Of a stretch of DNA of 64,000 nt, positions 10,605-22,900 are shown piece by piece (position 1 is the first letter of the stretch; each line of letters opens with the position of its first letter). Origin of the DNA: Sambucus nigra (Eukaryota > Streptophyta > Magnoliopsida > Dipsacales > Adoxaceae); NCBI GenBank assembly GCA_949130495.1, contig OX422216.1:367374605-367438604 (forward strand), read 5' to 3'. A program made the position numbers and the translations under genes. The notes under the pieces are model-generated. The model was not told the DNA's origin. It did no database searches and saw only the letters and a program-made list of their open reading frames with translations.

Positions 10605-10949
10605 ATGGGAAACTTATATGGTGATGCTGATTTTTCTTCTAGAAAATCCCTTTATGAATGTTTTAGAGAATCAAAGTCTTATTCACAATTTGACATTAAA
10701 AGCGAGAATGCTATTTGCCAAATGATGGGTGCAACCGAAGTTAAAGATATTTCATCTTGCACTACATCTTTAGATGGTTGGGACATTTCATTATCTTCTA
10801 CCCATTTATCTAGTTTATGCGATGATATCTCTATTTGTGATAGCGATACTAGTTGTGCTAATTTAGTTGCTTTTACCTCGCGTGTTGTCTTTATATTCGA
10901 GGACATTAATGATTGCGTATCTACTAGTTCGGATGATTTCGATGTGTAG
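10605..10949 (+). pseudogene. C gag-like protein, N-terminal piece
   Basis: This 114-codon frame starts MGNLYGDADFSSRKSLYECF and is rich in Ser, Asp and Cys. It is the first ATG after the primer site. It ends at TAG (10947-10949). The next frame is already open before the stop, reading DNFVLDKVILSRTSP from 10949 into the 499-codon ORF, so a single-base indel near 10945 probably split one gene. I recognise no domain; no UBN2-type or other copia gag core can be claimed. An alternative is that this is a separate small ORF. Confidence 0.55.
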
Positions 10950-10969
10950 ATAATTTTGTTTTAGACAAA

Positions 10970-12464
10970 GTGATTTTATCTCGTACCTCACCTACTCCAT
11001 GTCACCCTACATTCACAGCTTCTATATCTAATGTTGATGATATTTTTGGTGATGTTGATGAATCTGAAAATGAAGACAATGTTGTCATTTTGGAAGGGTG
11101 CGTGATTACAAATTTAGAGGATTGTGTGAGTAATAAATCTTTTGAGAACACGATTGAGGATTGCAATGACTTAGGTCAAATTAATTCTAGTTTAATGGCT
11201 AAACATGTCATTTTAAGCGATCAAATCAAGTTAATAACCCAAGAATCTGTTTTTCGTATTGATGAACTTGAAAATGATGTTTCATTTTTAGAGAAAAGGA
11301 TTGTGATGTTAACCGAACTTAATCATTCTCTTGAAACTAAAAACAAGGAAGTTTTGTGTAAATTTGATGAATCTCAAGTTGAACTAAAGGCCGTTTTGAT
11401 TAAATTTGATAAATGTAAAACGGAACTAGAAGTGACTTTGAAAAAGTTAAAGAGTTATTGGAATGCCGGTGATGCCGTCAAAACTATTAATGAAAATACA
11501 TGTTATGATCCAACAAACTCTTATTCTGATTTTGTTCCTACTAAAGGGCTTGGTTTTGAAGGAGAAGAATTTGATGTTACCAATTTTATAAACTCTAAGG
11601 AACAATTTCCCGATTCAAATGAAATTAAGTTGTCTTATAAACATTTTGAAAATGAGGGTTGTTCTTCAAGTGGTAAATCTGTTCTTAAATGTGATTTTTG
11701 CCATAAAATTGGGCATTTAGAAAAGTTTTGCTTCAAGAAATTAGGGCAGAATAGTTTTGATTTAGGCAAAGTTAGGCAAAATAAAAAAGTTGGAAATAAT
11801 CATTTTGTCAAACCTAATTTTCAGTGTAGTTTTTGCCATAAGAATGGTAATTTAGAAAAAATTTGTTTTAAGAAATTAGGACAAAACAAAACTGATTTAG
11901 GCAAATTTAGGCAAATTCAAAATGTTGGGAATTTTAAAACTGCAAAGCCTTCTCTTAAATGTAATTTTTGCTCTAAAAATGGACCTACTGAAAAATTCTG
12001 CTATAAAAGACTTGTGCAGAATAATGCTAATATAGGCATTTTTAGAAAAATTGAAAATCAGAGAAATGTTAAAACTGCCAAACCTATGCTGAAATGCAGT
12101 TTTTGTTCTAAAACTGGCCATATTGAAAAATTTTGTGTTCAGAAATTAATGCAAAAACAAGCTGTTTTGGGCAAAAATAGTCATTTTGATAGAAATAAGC
12201 ATGCTGAAAATTCTGTTTTTAGATGTAATTTCTGTTTTAAAATGGGTCATTTAGAGAAGTTTTGTCATAAAAAGTTGAATTTTGATTCTGAAAAGCTACC
12301 CACTATATGCAGAAATTCTAAATTGCCTCTGAATGCTAAGTGTAAACATGATGTTAAACCTATTTATAAATGTAACTTTTGTTCCAAATATGGACATTTA
12401 GAACAGTTCTGTTTTGAGCGTTTGAATTTAACTAGAAAATCTGCATATGATAAAAATGTGAGCT
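10970..12464 (+). CDS. C gag-like protein with coiled coil and six zinc knuckles (5' part, interrupted by D)
   Basis: This open frame of 498 codons is followed by the D insertion. Residues about 75-165 are rich in Leu/Glu/Lys heptads (VFRIDELENDVSFLEKRIVM) and probably form a coiled coil. Six CX2CX4HX4C-type knuckles start at 11690, 11825, 11960, 12095, 12224 and 12371, for example CDFCHKIGHLEKFC. Knuckles 1, 4, 5 and 6 keep all ligands, while 2 has Asn and 3 has Pro in place of His. The first four are spaced exactly 135 bp apart and their linkers are alike (LGQN, DLGKFRQ, KTAKP), so the array grew by tandem duplication. The role is presumably RNA packaging as a nucleocapsid. No enzymatic domain follows. 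Removing D restores the frame into 22953-23233. Confidence 0.85.
11690..12412 (+). repeat. 135-bp-periodic tandem repeat encoding zinc knuckles
   Basis: Cys codons that start successive knuckles are at 11690, 11825, 11960 and 12095 (135 bp each), then 12224 (129) and 12371 (147). Each unit is a knuckle plus a basic linker of about 31 residues. A seventh lies at 22994 beyond D. Confidence 0.88.
12460..12464. repeat. Target-site duplication GAGCT, left of D
   Basis: GAGCT precedes TGTAATACCCCG and is repeated at 22948-22952. Confidence 0.95.
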
Positions 12465-15453
12465 TGTAATACCCCGTATTTTTGGCTATATTTATTTTTG
12501 GGATTAATTAATTAAATGCGTATTAATTGGAAATTAATCCGGGTTAAAAATACTAACGATATGCGAGTTGGTATTTGATTATGTGCATACATGTTTTATA
12601 TGAATATTGAATTATGAAAAATTTGTCGTGAGATTAATATACGGCATTTTAGGAATTTTGTTGAGACGCGTGTGACCGCCGTCATGGTGTATTATTTTAA
12701 TTATAAAAGTGAATTTAAATTCTATAAATCGTATGGTCGTTTTGAGTGCACCAACGCGTCCGGAAGAGTCGAGATAGTCAGAAAACACTAGCCGGGGGTT
12801 TAGTTTGGGTCCCGGGGTATTTTTAGGCCATACCGGCAACATAAAGGGCATTTTAGTAATTTTGTATTTTTGGAGAATTAAAAGTGACGAAAATTGGGAG
12901 TTTTAATCTGATTGGGAATTGACCCACTAAGCCACTAACCAACCCATATTAACCCAACAAGCTACGTAGGTTATTAGAATTAGGTTTTCTAATACCTTCC
13001 CAAAAGTAAACCCTAGCCACCATAGCCACCTTTGGAGAAGAAGCTTGGAGAAAGAGAGAGAGAGGAAATTCTGCAGAAATCCTTACCAAATAAACACCAA
13101 ATTCAGAGACAATAGAGGCAAGTGGTTTAATTACTTTTAAATTCAGAGAATGTTCCTTCCATGTTAGAGAATTTGAGAATTGATAATTGTTCTTGGAAGA
13201 TAAATGAAAACCCATGTTGATTGGACTTAGAACTTGAATATTGAGGACAAAATTGCATGTAGAATCACATAGAGATGATTATTCTGGTATTAATGTATGT
13301 TGGATGTAATAAAAACGGATCTAGAATGGACAAACTGATGATTACTAATTTTAGGGTTCATGTTCTTGAGAAATTGGGGAAAAGTGTAGAGATTTGTGAT
13401 TTAATGATGTTTAGGACAAATTAATTCCTTAAAACATGTTAGGATGTGACTATATATGTTTAGGATTGATTAGAGACCTTAAAGCATAGTTGGGACGAAG
13501 TTTAGAGGAGATTTGAGGAGTATAAATTGGGTGAAAAACGATTTTGGAATTTCTGGGCTCGCAGCTGGTAGCTCGTTAGAAACCAACCCAGGTCGTTCGA
13601 ACGAGCTCGTTCGAACGAGCTTCTAATGAGTTGACCAGTCGCTTCTAACGAGGGGCAGTTTCTTTCGATAATCTCGTTCGAACGAGATATCGTTAGAAGG
13701 TACAGTTCGTTCGAACGAAATGGATCTCGTTCGAACAGTCTCGTTCGAACGAGACTTCTAACGAGCTGACAGAGGAATCTCGTTCGAACAGTCTCGTTCG
13801 AACAAGACTTCTAATGAGTTGGCAGTCTGGGCCTTTTTAGACTGTTTTGATTTTTGGAGTCCCGTAAACTCGTTCGAGGAGATAGATAACATTTGCGATG
13901 ATGATGTAATGATAGGTTTGAGACATTTGGGTAATTATGAGAAGGAAATTATATACAAGTGAGTTAAATTAAATGGACGGTTTGGGTTGAAACGTGAGTG
14001 TATACTACGACGTGAGAATAAATTATGGCGCGTATGATTATAAACCGGAATCGTATTAATTGTGATAATTATAAGTTAGTACGAGAATGCGACACATAAT
14101 ATGATTAAACTACGTTGATTACTAAGATGCGTGTTTACTTAGTATTGGTATATGAATTGTGTGTATGACATACCTACCATACTTGCTATCACGGGAGGTT
14201 TGCGTTCGCTTAGGGCCCTCTAATCCTTGTGTTGCCCGGATTTATACTGGTTACCTTGATGAACATAGGTCATAGAAAGACTTATTGGGATATTAATAAG
14301 TCCGCTGATCGTGGGAGCGTAGGTATGTGCGTGACCCATGTGATGTGACTGTGTTCGCCTCCATTATTTGTGATGTTGTTATTTGTGAACTATTCCTGAG
14401 AGATTCGGAATATGTAATCCTTATGTACGTGATGTACCGGGATGGATAGCAGAGTATGTGTGCACCACAGCTTAGTTCTCAGGGTGCTTGTATTGTATAT
14501 TTATGATGTGAATAATACACACTTAATTAATGGGAACCTTCATGTTAATGTTGTGAAGATAATTACGGAATTGTTTCGAGAAACATAACGAGTTAGCTGA
14601 TAGTGAAATATATTGCATATTGAGCATCTGAGTTTATGTTGAACCCCTATTTAATTACGAGCGTTATAATGTTAATAGAACCGAGTAATAAGGGTAGGAC
14701 CTATGACAGTCTAGCTAGATATGATGTCACTTAGCTAGTGGTTTGTGTCGTTGTAGATGGGTACTTGCATTAGGAGTGCACAGTTACACGAGAGGTGAGA
14801 ATATCATGTGAGTGCACGTCCTAACATGTACTTTGCATTTAATGTTTTAAATGTTTTAAAGCACTTGTAGGTTTTTAAAATATCTCCACATTCAGGCTCT
14901 GACCCGTTTGCTTTCAAATCTACTTTTCTTGTAAAACCATTTTAGGTGCCCAGCCACAAGGACACCATGCATAGGATACTCATTCTGGAGACGAGCTGTA
15001 GCTGTTTGTGGAAGCTACAGGGATTTTCTTGTAGACGCCTCTATCACTTGGATTCCAGATTCATTATCTATCAGTTGTAGGGCATGTTGCCCATTTCTAT
15101 TAGAGTTACATTTCCATTACAGTTTTCAGACTTTGGCATGTATTGATTTAGTATTCAGTTTACTTATTTCAGTTGTGGGATTGTAGTGAGGAGTTTTCCT
15201 CCAGACTTTATTTACATTGCGTGATGGTTATTCTATTTACTTCATTATGGTGAATGATGTTATTATTCTTTACTACACTTGTTGCATGTTAATCAGACTT
15301 AAATTAAAACTTGGCACTTACTTTTAAATACTAGGTGGTTAGTAATCATTAAAATGTTTTCGACAGTGATGCTATTAACTGGACCAACTTGACATTTTGA
15401 ATTAATTTAATAAAGGAGTAGCTACCCGGTATTTAATTAGTCGGGGTGTCACA
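12465..15453 (+). repeat. D 5' LTR (2,989 bp)
   Basis: It pairs with 19943-22947. Conserved landmarks are AATTAATCCGGGTTAAAAAT near the start, CCCGGGGTATTTTTAGGCCA, a palindrome cluster at about 13570-13815, the AGGCTCTGACCCG block at about 14894, and GTGCCCAGCCACAAGGACA at about 14947. No gene is seen inside; short antisense ORFs here are chance. Confidence 0.95.
13570..13815. repeat. Palindrome cluster in D 5' LTR
   Basis: Repeated perfect palindromes such as GCTCGTTCGAACGAGC, joined by CTTCTAACGAG spacers. The copy in the 3' LTR (about 21050-21315) has one extra unit, so the array is unstable in length. Confidence 0.85.
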
Positions 15454-15455
15454 GG

Positions 15456-15467
15456 TGGTATCAGGGC
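15456..15467 (+). other. D primer-binding site
   Basis: TGGTATCAGGGC lies 2 bp after the LTR, an 11/12 match to the initiator Met tRNA 3' end (E has the perfect form). Confidence 0.9.
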
Positions 15468-15603
15468 ATCAGGTTCTAGTGTCCTTTAGGATCTGACGGC
15501 TTATTATGTTTTCGCTAAGTTTCTTTGATATAGAGCCCTAAATATTAGGAATGTTGTATTCATCTCTGTACTTTGGGAATTCGTACTTCCGTGGTTTGTT
15601 TAT

Positions 15604-16242
15604 TTGAATGGTGAACTCATCCAAATTTACTTAAATTTTCAGATGGACCGTCAAGAAGAACTAGCTCTAACGGGTAAGGGAGTAAACGGGCCAGATCGAC
15701 TCACACCTTGGGTATCCCCGGTTAGAATATCAACCGCCGAGTTAGCGGGTATCGTGGCACAAGCAGTTACCACTGCAGTTTTACAATACCAAGAACGCCG
15801 CATAAAACTTAAAGGAGGCAAAAGACCTAGAGAGGTTAGCCAGGTGCATGTGAATAAGGCTGACAAATGTGCGAGGACCCCGAAAATTCGACAACAAACT
15901 GCCCAAGACCGAGTCGGTTCTAATCAACAACGTGGTACAATGAAGCATTTTCGAAAGGGGAATAAAGTTCCAAGTCTGCAAGGACGACATCGTCAGCAGC
16001 AGAGTCAGAGGGGGAGTAACTTCAGAGGTCGATGTTTTGTGTGTGGCAAGCACGGCCATAAACGCCAGGATTGCCCAGAGGGTGTTAGAGCTCCCCAGCA
16101 GCAGGGTGCCCGTGATGATCCACAGGGGACACTTTATACAATCGCTCTCACAGCACCAACTCAGGTGCTAGCCCTACCAACCTTTCCAGTAACTCCAGTG
16201 CAGCAAGGACAGAATGGTCATCAACAATTTCAAAAGGGCTAG
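15604..16242 (+). pseudogene. D gag remnant lacking the capsid domain, with one CCHC knuckle
   Basis: This 212-codon frame may start at 15643, where the gag of E would start. After a short STAELAGIVAQAV block that parallels E's N-terminus, the chain goes straight into a basic stretch and a zinc knuckle CFVCGKHGHKRQDC (about 16035-16076). E has about 180 residues of capsid between these points, and D has none. A Gln-rich tail then ends at TAG. A second knuckle, [14 protein letters not shown], follows in another frame at about 16322. The region looks like a deletion plus duplication, or a join of two related gag sequences. Confidence 0.75.
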
Positions 16243-16665
16243 CAATGCCAGGGCAGAAATGATAACGGTCACCAGAGTCGTGGTCAGCATGGACAGCGAG
16301 GAGGAAGCTTCCGAAGGAAGTGTTTCATTTGCGGTAATATTGGCCACAAACGTCAGGATTGTCCTGATAGGGGCAGGGCCCCACAGCAGCAGCAACAGGG
16401 TGCTCGCCAGGAGCCGCAGAGGCCTATGTTTCCCGCCGCTCTCCCCGCACCGCCACAGATGGCAGCATTTCTACCCATTCCAGCAGTCCCAGCTCGGCAG
16501 GGGCAGCTACAGTATGGACGTGTCTATAACGTCCACCAGGCTGCAGTTCCACAGGCACCGCCCGCGATTAAGGGTACGTTTCCTATCCATGGCACTATGG
16601 GTCGGGTATTGTTTGATACGGGGGCTACGCATTGTTTTATAGTATACACTTCGCGAAAGCCTTAG
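16243..16665 (+). pseudogene. D second CCHC knuckle and start of protease, frameshifted
   Basis: Frame-shifting translation gives the second knuckle, then [15 protein letters not shown] and [12 protein letters not shown] sequence matching E. The protease motif [14 protein letters not shown] follows at about 16600-16643, with the DTG catalytic triad intact. A small deletion after CFI shifts the frame, so the frame stops at 16665 while the next open frame starts at 16632. Confidence 0.8.
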
Positions 16666-17195
16666 GATTGTTAGCTATGGCAGAGAGCACAATGACGTGT
16701 GTCGACTCACCATTGGGGAGTGGGTCACTTATTTTCTTTATATGCCGGGGAGTGGGGGTAGAGATTGGTGGTTTGGTATTACCTGCAGACATGTTGGTAT
16801 TAGATATGCATGTTCACGATGTCATTATCGGTATGGATTGGCTCGTAGCTTATAGGGCCATGATTGATTGCTTCAGCGGGAGCATTGTTTTTGCCATTCC
16901 GGGGCAAGAGATGTTTGTAGTGGCGATGCCTCGCCCAGAGGGAGGATCGACCGCTCATCTGTATTACATTGAGGAGGATACCTCTAAGGAGGTAGTGATT
17001 CCTTTAGATTCTATCCCAGTAGTCAGGGAGTATTCGGATGTGTTTCAGGAGATACCAGGCTTACCCCCCAGTCGAGAGATAGACTTTGTTATAGATTTGC
17101 TACCGGGTACGAGACCTATAGCGCGCGCACCGTACCGTATGGCTCCAGATGAGATGAGGGAGTTACGAGATCAGATAGAGCAGCTGTTAGGTTAG
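16632..17195 (+). pseudogene. D protease C-terminal half and RT N-terminus
   Basis: 187 codons. It contains [27 protein letters not shown] (end of the aspartic protease), a linker, then the RT lead-in [20 protein letters not shown] and [20 protein letters not shown]. It ends in TAG where E has a Gln codon, a nonsense mutation. Confidence 0.88.
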
Positions 17196-18767
17196 GGCTT
17201 TATTAGCAGGAGTACCTCACCTTGGGGCGCTCCAGTTTTGTTTGTGAAGAAGAGGGACGGTTCACTGAGATTGTGTGTGGACTACCGAGGGTTGAATAAG
17301 GTCACGATACGGAATAAGTATCCGTTACCTCGAATCAATGACTTATTCGACCAGTTGAGAGGAGCTTCTTTCTTCTCGAAGATTGATTTGAGATCGGGAT
17401 ACCATCAGTTGCGTATCAGGGAGGAGGATGTCTCGAAGACCGCGTTCTTGTCGAGATATGGTTCTTATGAGTTTCGGGTTATGCCTTTCGGTTTGACCAA
17501 CGCTTCAGCAGTGTTTATGGACTTGATGAACAGAGTGTTCAGGGATTTCCTAGACCAGTTTGTCATTGTCTTCATTGATGATATTCTGGTTTACTCCCAG
17601 ACAGAGGAGGAGCACGCCGAGCATTTGAGGCAGGTTTTACAGACACTTCGTCAGAACGAATTGTATGCAAAATATGAGAAATGCGGGGTTTGGTTGAAGG
17701 AGGTCCAGTTTTTGGGACACATTATTTCCGACCGGGAAATATCTGTTGATCCGGGGAAGGTATCTGCGGTGAGGGAGTGGGGATAGCCCACAACACCGAC
17801 TGAGATTCGTAGTTTCTTGGGCCTAGCAGGATACTACAGGAGGTTTATTCGGGGTTTCTCTAAGATAGCAGGTCCTTTGACACATCTGACTCGTAAGGGT
17901 GTGCCATTCATCTGGAGTGATGCCTGTCAGTTGGCATTTGATGAGTTAAAGTACAAATTGACCTCAGCACCTGTGTTAGCATTGCTGAGACCGGGAGTTG
18001 AGTATTTGGTTTACACCGACGCGTCTTTGCAAGGACTTGGAGGTGTATTGCAGCACGAGATACATGCCATAGATTATGCTTCTCGTAAGCTTAAGACTCA
18101 TGAGAAGAACTACCACACGCATGATTTGGAGTTAGCGGCAGTGGTATTTGCCCTACGGATTTGGAGGCACTATCTTTTGGGGGAGAAGTTCCAATTGTTC
18201 ACGGACCACAAGTCCCTACAGTACCTGTTCACGCAGAAGGAGTTGAATATGCGGCAACATAGGTGGCTTGAGTTTGTGAAAGACTACCAGTTCGATATCC
18301 AATATCACCCAGGGAAGGCTAACGTGGTAGCAGACGCGTTGAGCCGTAGGCCAGCAGATGAGGTGGCAGGGGTGTGGAAGGCAAAGTGGAAGGAATTGGG
18401 ACACCAGGATGCAGTGGCCCGATCTTTCATGTCTGTGATGACCGTTACACCGCACATTGTCACGAATGTAGTACGGGCACAAGCTAATGACTCGTTCTGT
18501 CAAGAGCAGATAGTTCGATTACTAGCAGAGGGAGCCGAGTCCTATATCGTCAGCTCAGACGGGGAATTACGCCTCAATGGGAGATTGGTAGTTCTGGAAG
18601 GGGAGAAATTGAGACACGAGGTGATGGCAGAGTCGCACGGCTCACGGTTCGCGGTACATCCCGGAGGGGACAAAATGTACCAAGACATGAGACGCCAGTA
18701 TTGGTGGAGCGGTATGAAGAGAGATATCGCTGAGTTGTTTCGAAATGCGCCACTTATCAGCTTGTAA
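17196..18767 (+). pseudogene. D reverse transcriptase, RNase H and integrase zinc region
   Basis: This is two long open stretches (to 17786 and 17817-18767) separated by a TAG in place of a Gln codon at 17784-17786. RT motifs are [37 protein letters not shown] and the catalytic VFIDDILVY (about 17566-17592). RNase H contains [16 protein letters not shown] and [11 protein letters not shown]. The integrase zinc domain starts with [20 protein letters not shown]; here both Trp codons are present, whereas E has a stop at the first. A one-base deletion near 18738 shifts the frame before the zinc-binding Cys pair. Confidence 0.9.
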
Positions 18768-19900
18768 AAGTGGATCATCAGAGACCGGCAGGATTGCTAC
18801 AGCCATTGGAGGTCCGGGTATGGATGTGGGAGAGCATATCCATGGACTTTATCACGGGGTTGCCTACGTCGTAGAGGGGTCACGACTCCGTTTGGGTAAT
18901 TGTGGACAGGTTGTCCAAGGTCGCTCACTTTTTACCCGTAAGGACTGACTACACTACGGGACAGTATGCCCAGCTCTTCATTTCAGAGATTGTGAGACTT
19001 CACGGTGTGCCCCTAAATATCGTGTCTGACAGAGACAAGATATTTATTTCGAGGTTTTGGGAGAGTTTCCAGGAGGCCATGGGCACGGAACTGTGGTTGA
19101 TTACGGCTTATCATCCGCAGACTGATGGGCAGACCGAGCGCACAAATCAGATGTTGGAGGACATGCTGTGCATGTGCATTATTGACTTCGGGGGTGGATG
19201 GGAGCAGTACCTTCCACTGGTGGAGTTTGCTTACAACAACTCCTATCAGTTTACTATTGGCATGGCTCCGTTTGAGGCATTGTAGGGTAGGCGTTGTCGT
19301 TCCCCAGCATGTTGGTTAGAGGTGGGGGACAACAAACTGCTTGGGCCGGAAGTGATTCAGGATACTTCGGCAAGGATTGAGTTAATTCAGAGTCGCATTC
19401 GGGTAGCTCAAGACAGGCAGAAGAGTTATGCTGATGCGAAGAGATTTTTCAGGGAGTTCCAAGTAGGGGGCCAGGTTTTGCTCAGGGTATCTCCTATGAA
19501 GGGGATTATGCATTTCGGGAAGAAGGGGAAGTTGGCACCAAGGTATGTGGGGCCATTTCCTATTATTGAGCGGATCGGACCGGTTGCGTATAGACTTGGA
19601 TTACCGGAGCATTTGCATCGGATTCACGATGTGTTCCATATTTCCTCGCTGAGGAAATACCTTAGAGATAATTTGGCTCATTCTCACATTGCTGTGGAGG
19701 ACATCGATCTCCAGCCGGATAGCTCCTACGAGGAGGGGCCAATTGCTATTTTGGACCGAAGCTAAAGGAAACTGCGGTCAAAGATAGTCTCGTTAGTGCG
19801 TGTTCAGTGGAGACATCACAATGTCGAGGAGTCCACATGGGAGCGTGAGGATGAAATGCGCGAACGTTATCCAGAGTTATTTTTAGCAGGTACTTTCTAG
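18768..19900 (+). pseudogene. D integrase core and chromodomain tail, broken
   Basis: Frames together cover the integrase: VDRLSKVAHFLPVRTDYTTG at about 18900, VSDRDKIF, then YHPQTDGQTERTNQ with the catalytic Glu. At 19283-19285 a TAG replaces the Tyr of ALYGRP. The GPY/F-type module [15 protein letters not shown] is at about 19540. A TAA at 19763-19765 replaces a Glu before the tail SLVRVQWRHHNVEESTWERE, a chromodomain end typical of chromoviruses, which would steer integration to marked chromatin. The product cannot be made whole. Confidence 0.88.
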
Positions 19901-19929
19901 TTTCGAATTTCGGGATGAAATTCAGTTAT

Positions 19930-19942
19930 TAGGGGGGGAGTA
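19930..19942 (+). other. D polypurine tract
   Basis: TAGGGGGGGAGTA lies directly before the 3' LTR. It primes plus-strand synthesis. Confidence 0.9.
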
Positions 19943-22900
19943 TGTAATACCCCGTATTTTTGGCTATATTTATTTTTGGGATTAATTAATTAAATGCGTA
20001 TTAATTGGAAATTAATCCGGGTTAAAAATACTAACGAGATGCGAGTTGGTATTTGATTATGTGCATACATGTTTTATATGAATATTGAATTATGAAAAAT
20101 TTGTCGTGAGATTAATATACGGCATTTTAGGAATTTTGTTGAGACGCGTGTGACAGCCGCGTCATGGTGTATTATTTTAATTATAAAAGTGAATTTAAAT
20201 TCTATAAACCGTATGGTCGTTTTGAGTGCACCAACGCGTCCGAAAGGGTCGAGATAGTCAGAAAACACTAGCCGGGGGTTAAGTTTGGGTCCCGGGGTAT
20301 TTTTAGGCCATACCGGCAACATAAAGGGCATTTTAGTAATTTTGTATTTTTGGAGAATTAAAAGTGACGAAAATTGGGAGTTTTAATCTGATTGGGAATT
20401 GACCCACTAAGCCACTAACCAACCCATATTAACCCAACAAGCTACGTAGGTTATTAGAATTAGGTTTTCTAATACCTTCCCAAAAGCAAACCCTAGCCAC
20501 CATAGCCACCTTTGGAGAAGAAGCTTCGAGAAAGAGAGAGAGAGGAAATTCTGCAGAAATCCTTACCAAATCAACACCAAATTCAGAGACAATAGAGGCA
20601 AGTGGTTTAATTACTTTTAAATTCAGAGAATGTTCCTTCCATGTTAGAGAATTTGAGAATTGATAATTGTTCTTGGAAGATAAATGAAAATCCATGTTGA
20701 TTGGACTTAGAACTTGAATATTGAGGACAAAATTGCATGTAGAATCACATAGAGATGATTATTCTGGTATTAATGTATGTTGGATGTAATAAAAACGAAT
20801 CTATAATGGACAAACTGATGATTACTAATTTTAGGGTTCATGTTCTTGAGAAATTGGGGAAAAGTGTAGAGATTTGTGATTTAATGATGTTTAGGACGAA
20901 TTAATTCCTTAAAACATGTTAGGATGTGACTATATATGTTTAGGATTGATTAGAGACCTTAAAGCATAGTTGGGACGAAGTTTAGAGGAGATTTGAGGAG
21001 TAGAAATTGGGTGAAAAATGATTTTGGAATTTCTGGGCTCGCAGCTGGTAGCTCGTTAGAAACCAACCCAGGTCGTTCGAACGAGCTCGTTCGAACGAGC
21101 TCGTTCGAACGAGCTTCTAACGAGTTGACCAGTCGCTTCTAACGAGGGGCAGTTTCTTTCGATAATCTCGTTCGAACGAGATATCGTTAGATGGTACAGT
21201 TCGTTCAAACGAATTGGATCTCGTTCGAACAGTCTCGTTCGAACGAGACTTCTAACGAGCTGACAGAGGAATCTCGTTCGAATAGTCTCGTTCGAACGAG
21301 ACTTCTAACGAGTTGGCAGTCTGGGCCTTTTTAGACTGTTTTGATTTTTGGAGTCCCGTAAACTCGTTCGAGGAGATAGATAACATTTCCGATGATGATG
21401 TAATGATAGGTTTGGGACATTTGGGTAATTATGAGAAGGAAATTATATACAAGTGAGTTAAATTAAATGGACGGTTTGGGTTGATACGTGAGTGTCTACT
21501 ACGATGTGAGAATAAATTATGGCGCGTATGATTATAAACCGGAATCGTATTAATTGTGATAATTATAAGTTAGTACGAGAATGCGACACGTAATACGATT
21601 AAACTACGTTGATTACTAAGATGCGTGTTTACTTAGTATTGGTATATGAATTGTGTGTATGACATACCTACCATACTTGCTATCACGGGAGGTTTGCGTT
21701 CGCTTAGGGCCCTCTAATCCTTGTGTTGCCCGGATTTAGACTGGTTACCTTGATGAACATAGGTCATAGAAAGACTTATTGGGATATTAATAAGTCCGCT
21801 GATCGTGGGAGCGTAGGTATGTGCGTGACCCATGTGATGTGACTGTGTTCGCCTCCATTATTTGTGATGTTGTTATTTGTGAGCTATTCCTGAGAGATTC
21901 GGAATATGTAATCCTTATGTACGTGATGTACCGGGATGGATATCAGAGTATGTGTGCACCACAGCTTAGTTCTCGGGGTGCTTGTATTGTATATTTATGA
22001 TGTGAATAATACACACTTAATTAATGGGAACCTTCATGTTAATGTTGTGAAGATAATTACGGTATTATTTCGAGAAACATAACGAGTTAGCTGATAGTGA
22101 AATATATTGCATATTGAGCATCTGAGTTTATGTTGAACCCCTATTTAATTACGAGCGTTATAATGTTAATAGAACCGAGTAATAAGGGTAGGACCTATGA
22201 CAGTCTAGCTAGATATGATGTCACTTAGCTAGTGGTTTGTGTCGTTGTAGATGGGTACTTGCGTTAGGAGTGCACAGTTAGACGAGAGGTGAGAATATCA
22301 TGTGAGTGCACGTCCTAACATGTACTTTGCATTTAATGTTTTAAATGTTTTAAAGCACTTGCAGGTTTTTAAAATATCTCCACATTCGGGCTCTGACTCG
22401 TTTGCTTTCAAATCTACTTTTCTTGTAAAACCATTTTAGGTGCCCAGCCACAAGGACACCATGCATAGGATACTTATTCTGGAGATGAACTGTAGCTGTT
22501 TGTGGAAGCTACAGGGATTTGCTTGTAGACGCCTCTATCACTTGGATTCCAGATTCATTATCTATCAGTTGTAGGGCATGTTGCCCATTTCTATTAGAGT
22601 TACATTTCCATTACAGTTTTCAGACTTTGGCATGTATTGATTTAGTATTCAGTTTACTTATTTCAGTTGTGGGATTGTAGTGAGGAGTTTTCCTCCAGAC
22701 TTTATTTACATTGCGTGATGGTTATTCTATTTACTTCATTATGCTGAATGATGTTATTATTCTTTACTACACTTGTTGCATGTCAATCAGACTTAAATTA
22801 AAACTTGGCACTTACTTTTAAATACTAGGTGGTTAGTAATCATTAAAATGTTTTCGACAGTGATGCTATTAACTGGACCAACTTGACATTTTGAATTAAT

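Noticed and set aside
12612..13215. Antisense frames repeated in both D LTRs (also 20074-20695)
   Set aside because: Duplicated only because the LTRs are duplicated; the frames are broken between LTR copies and absent in E.
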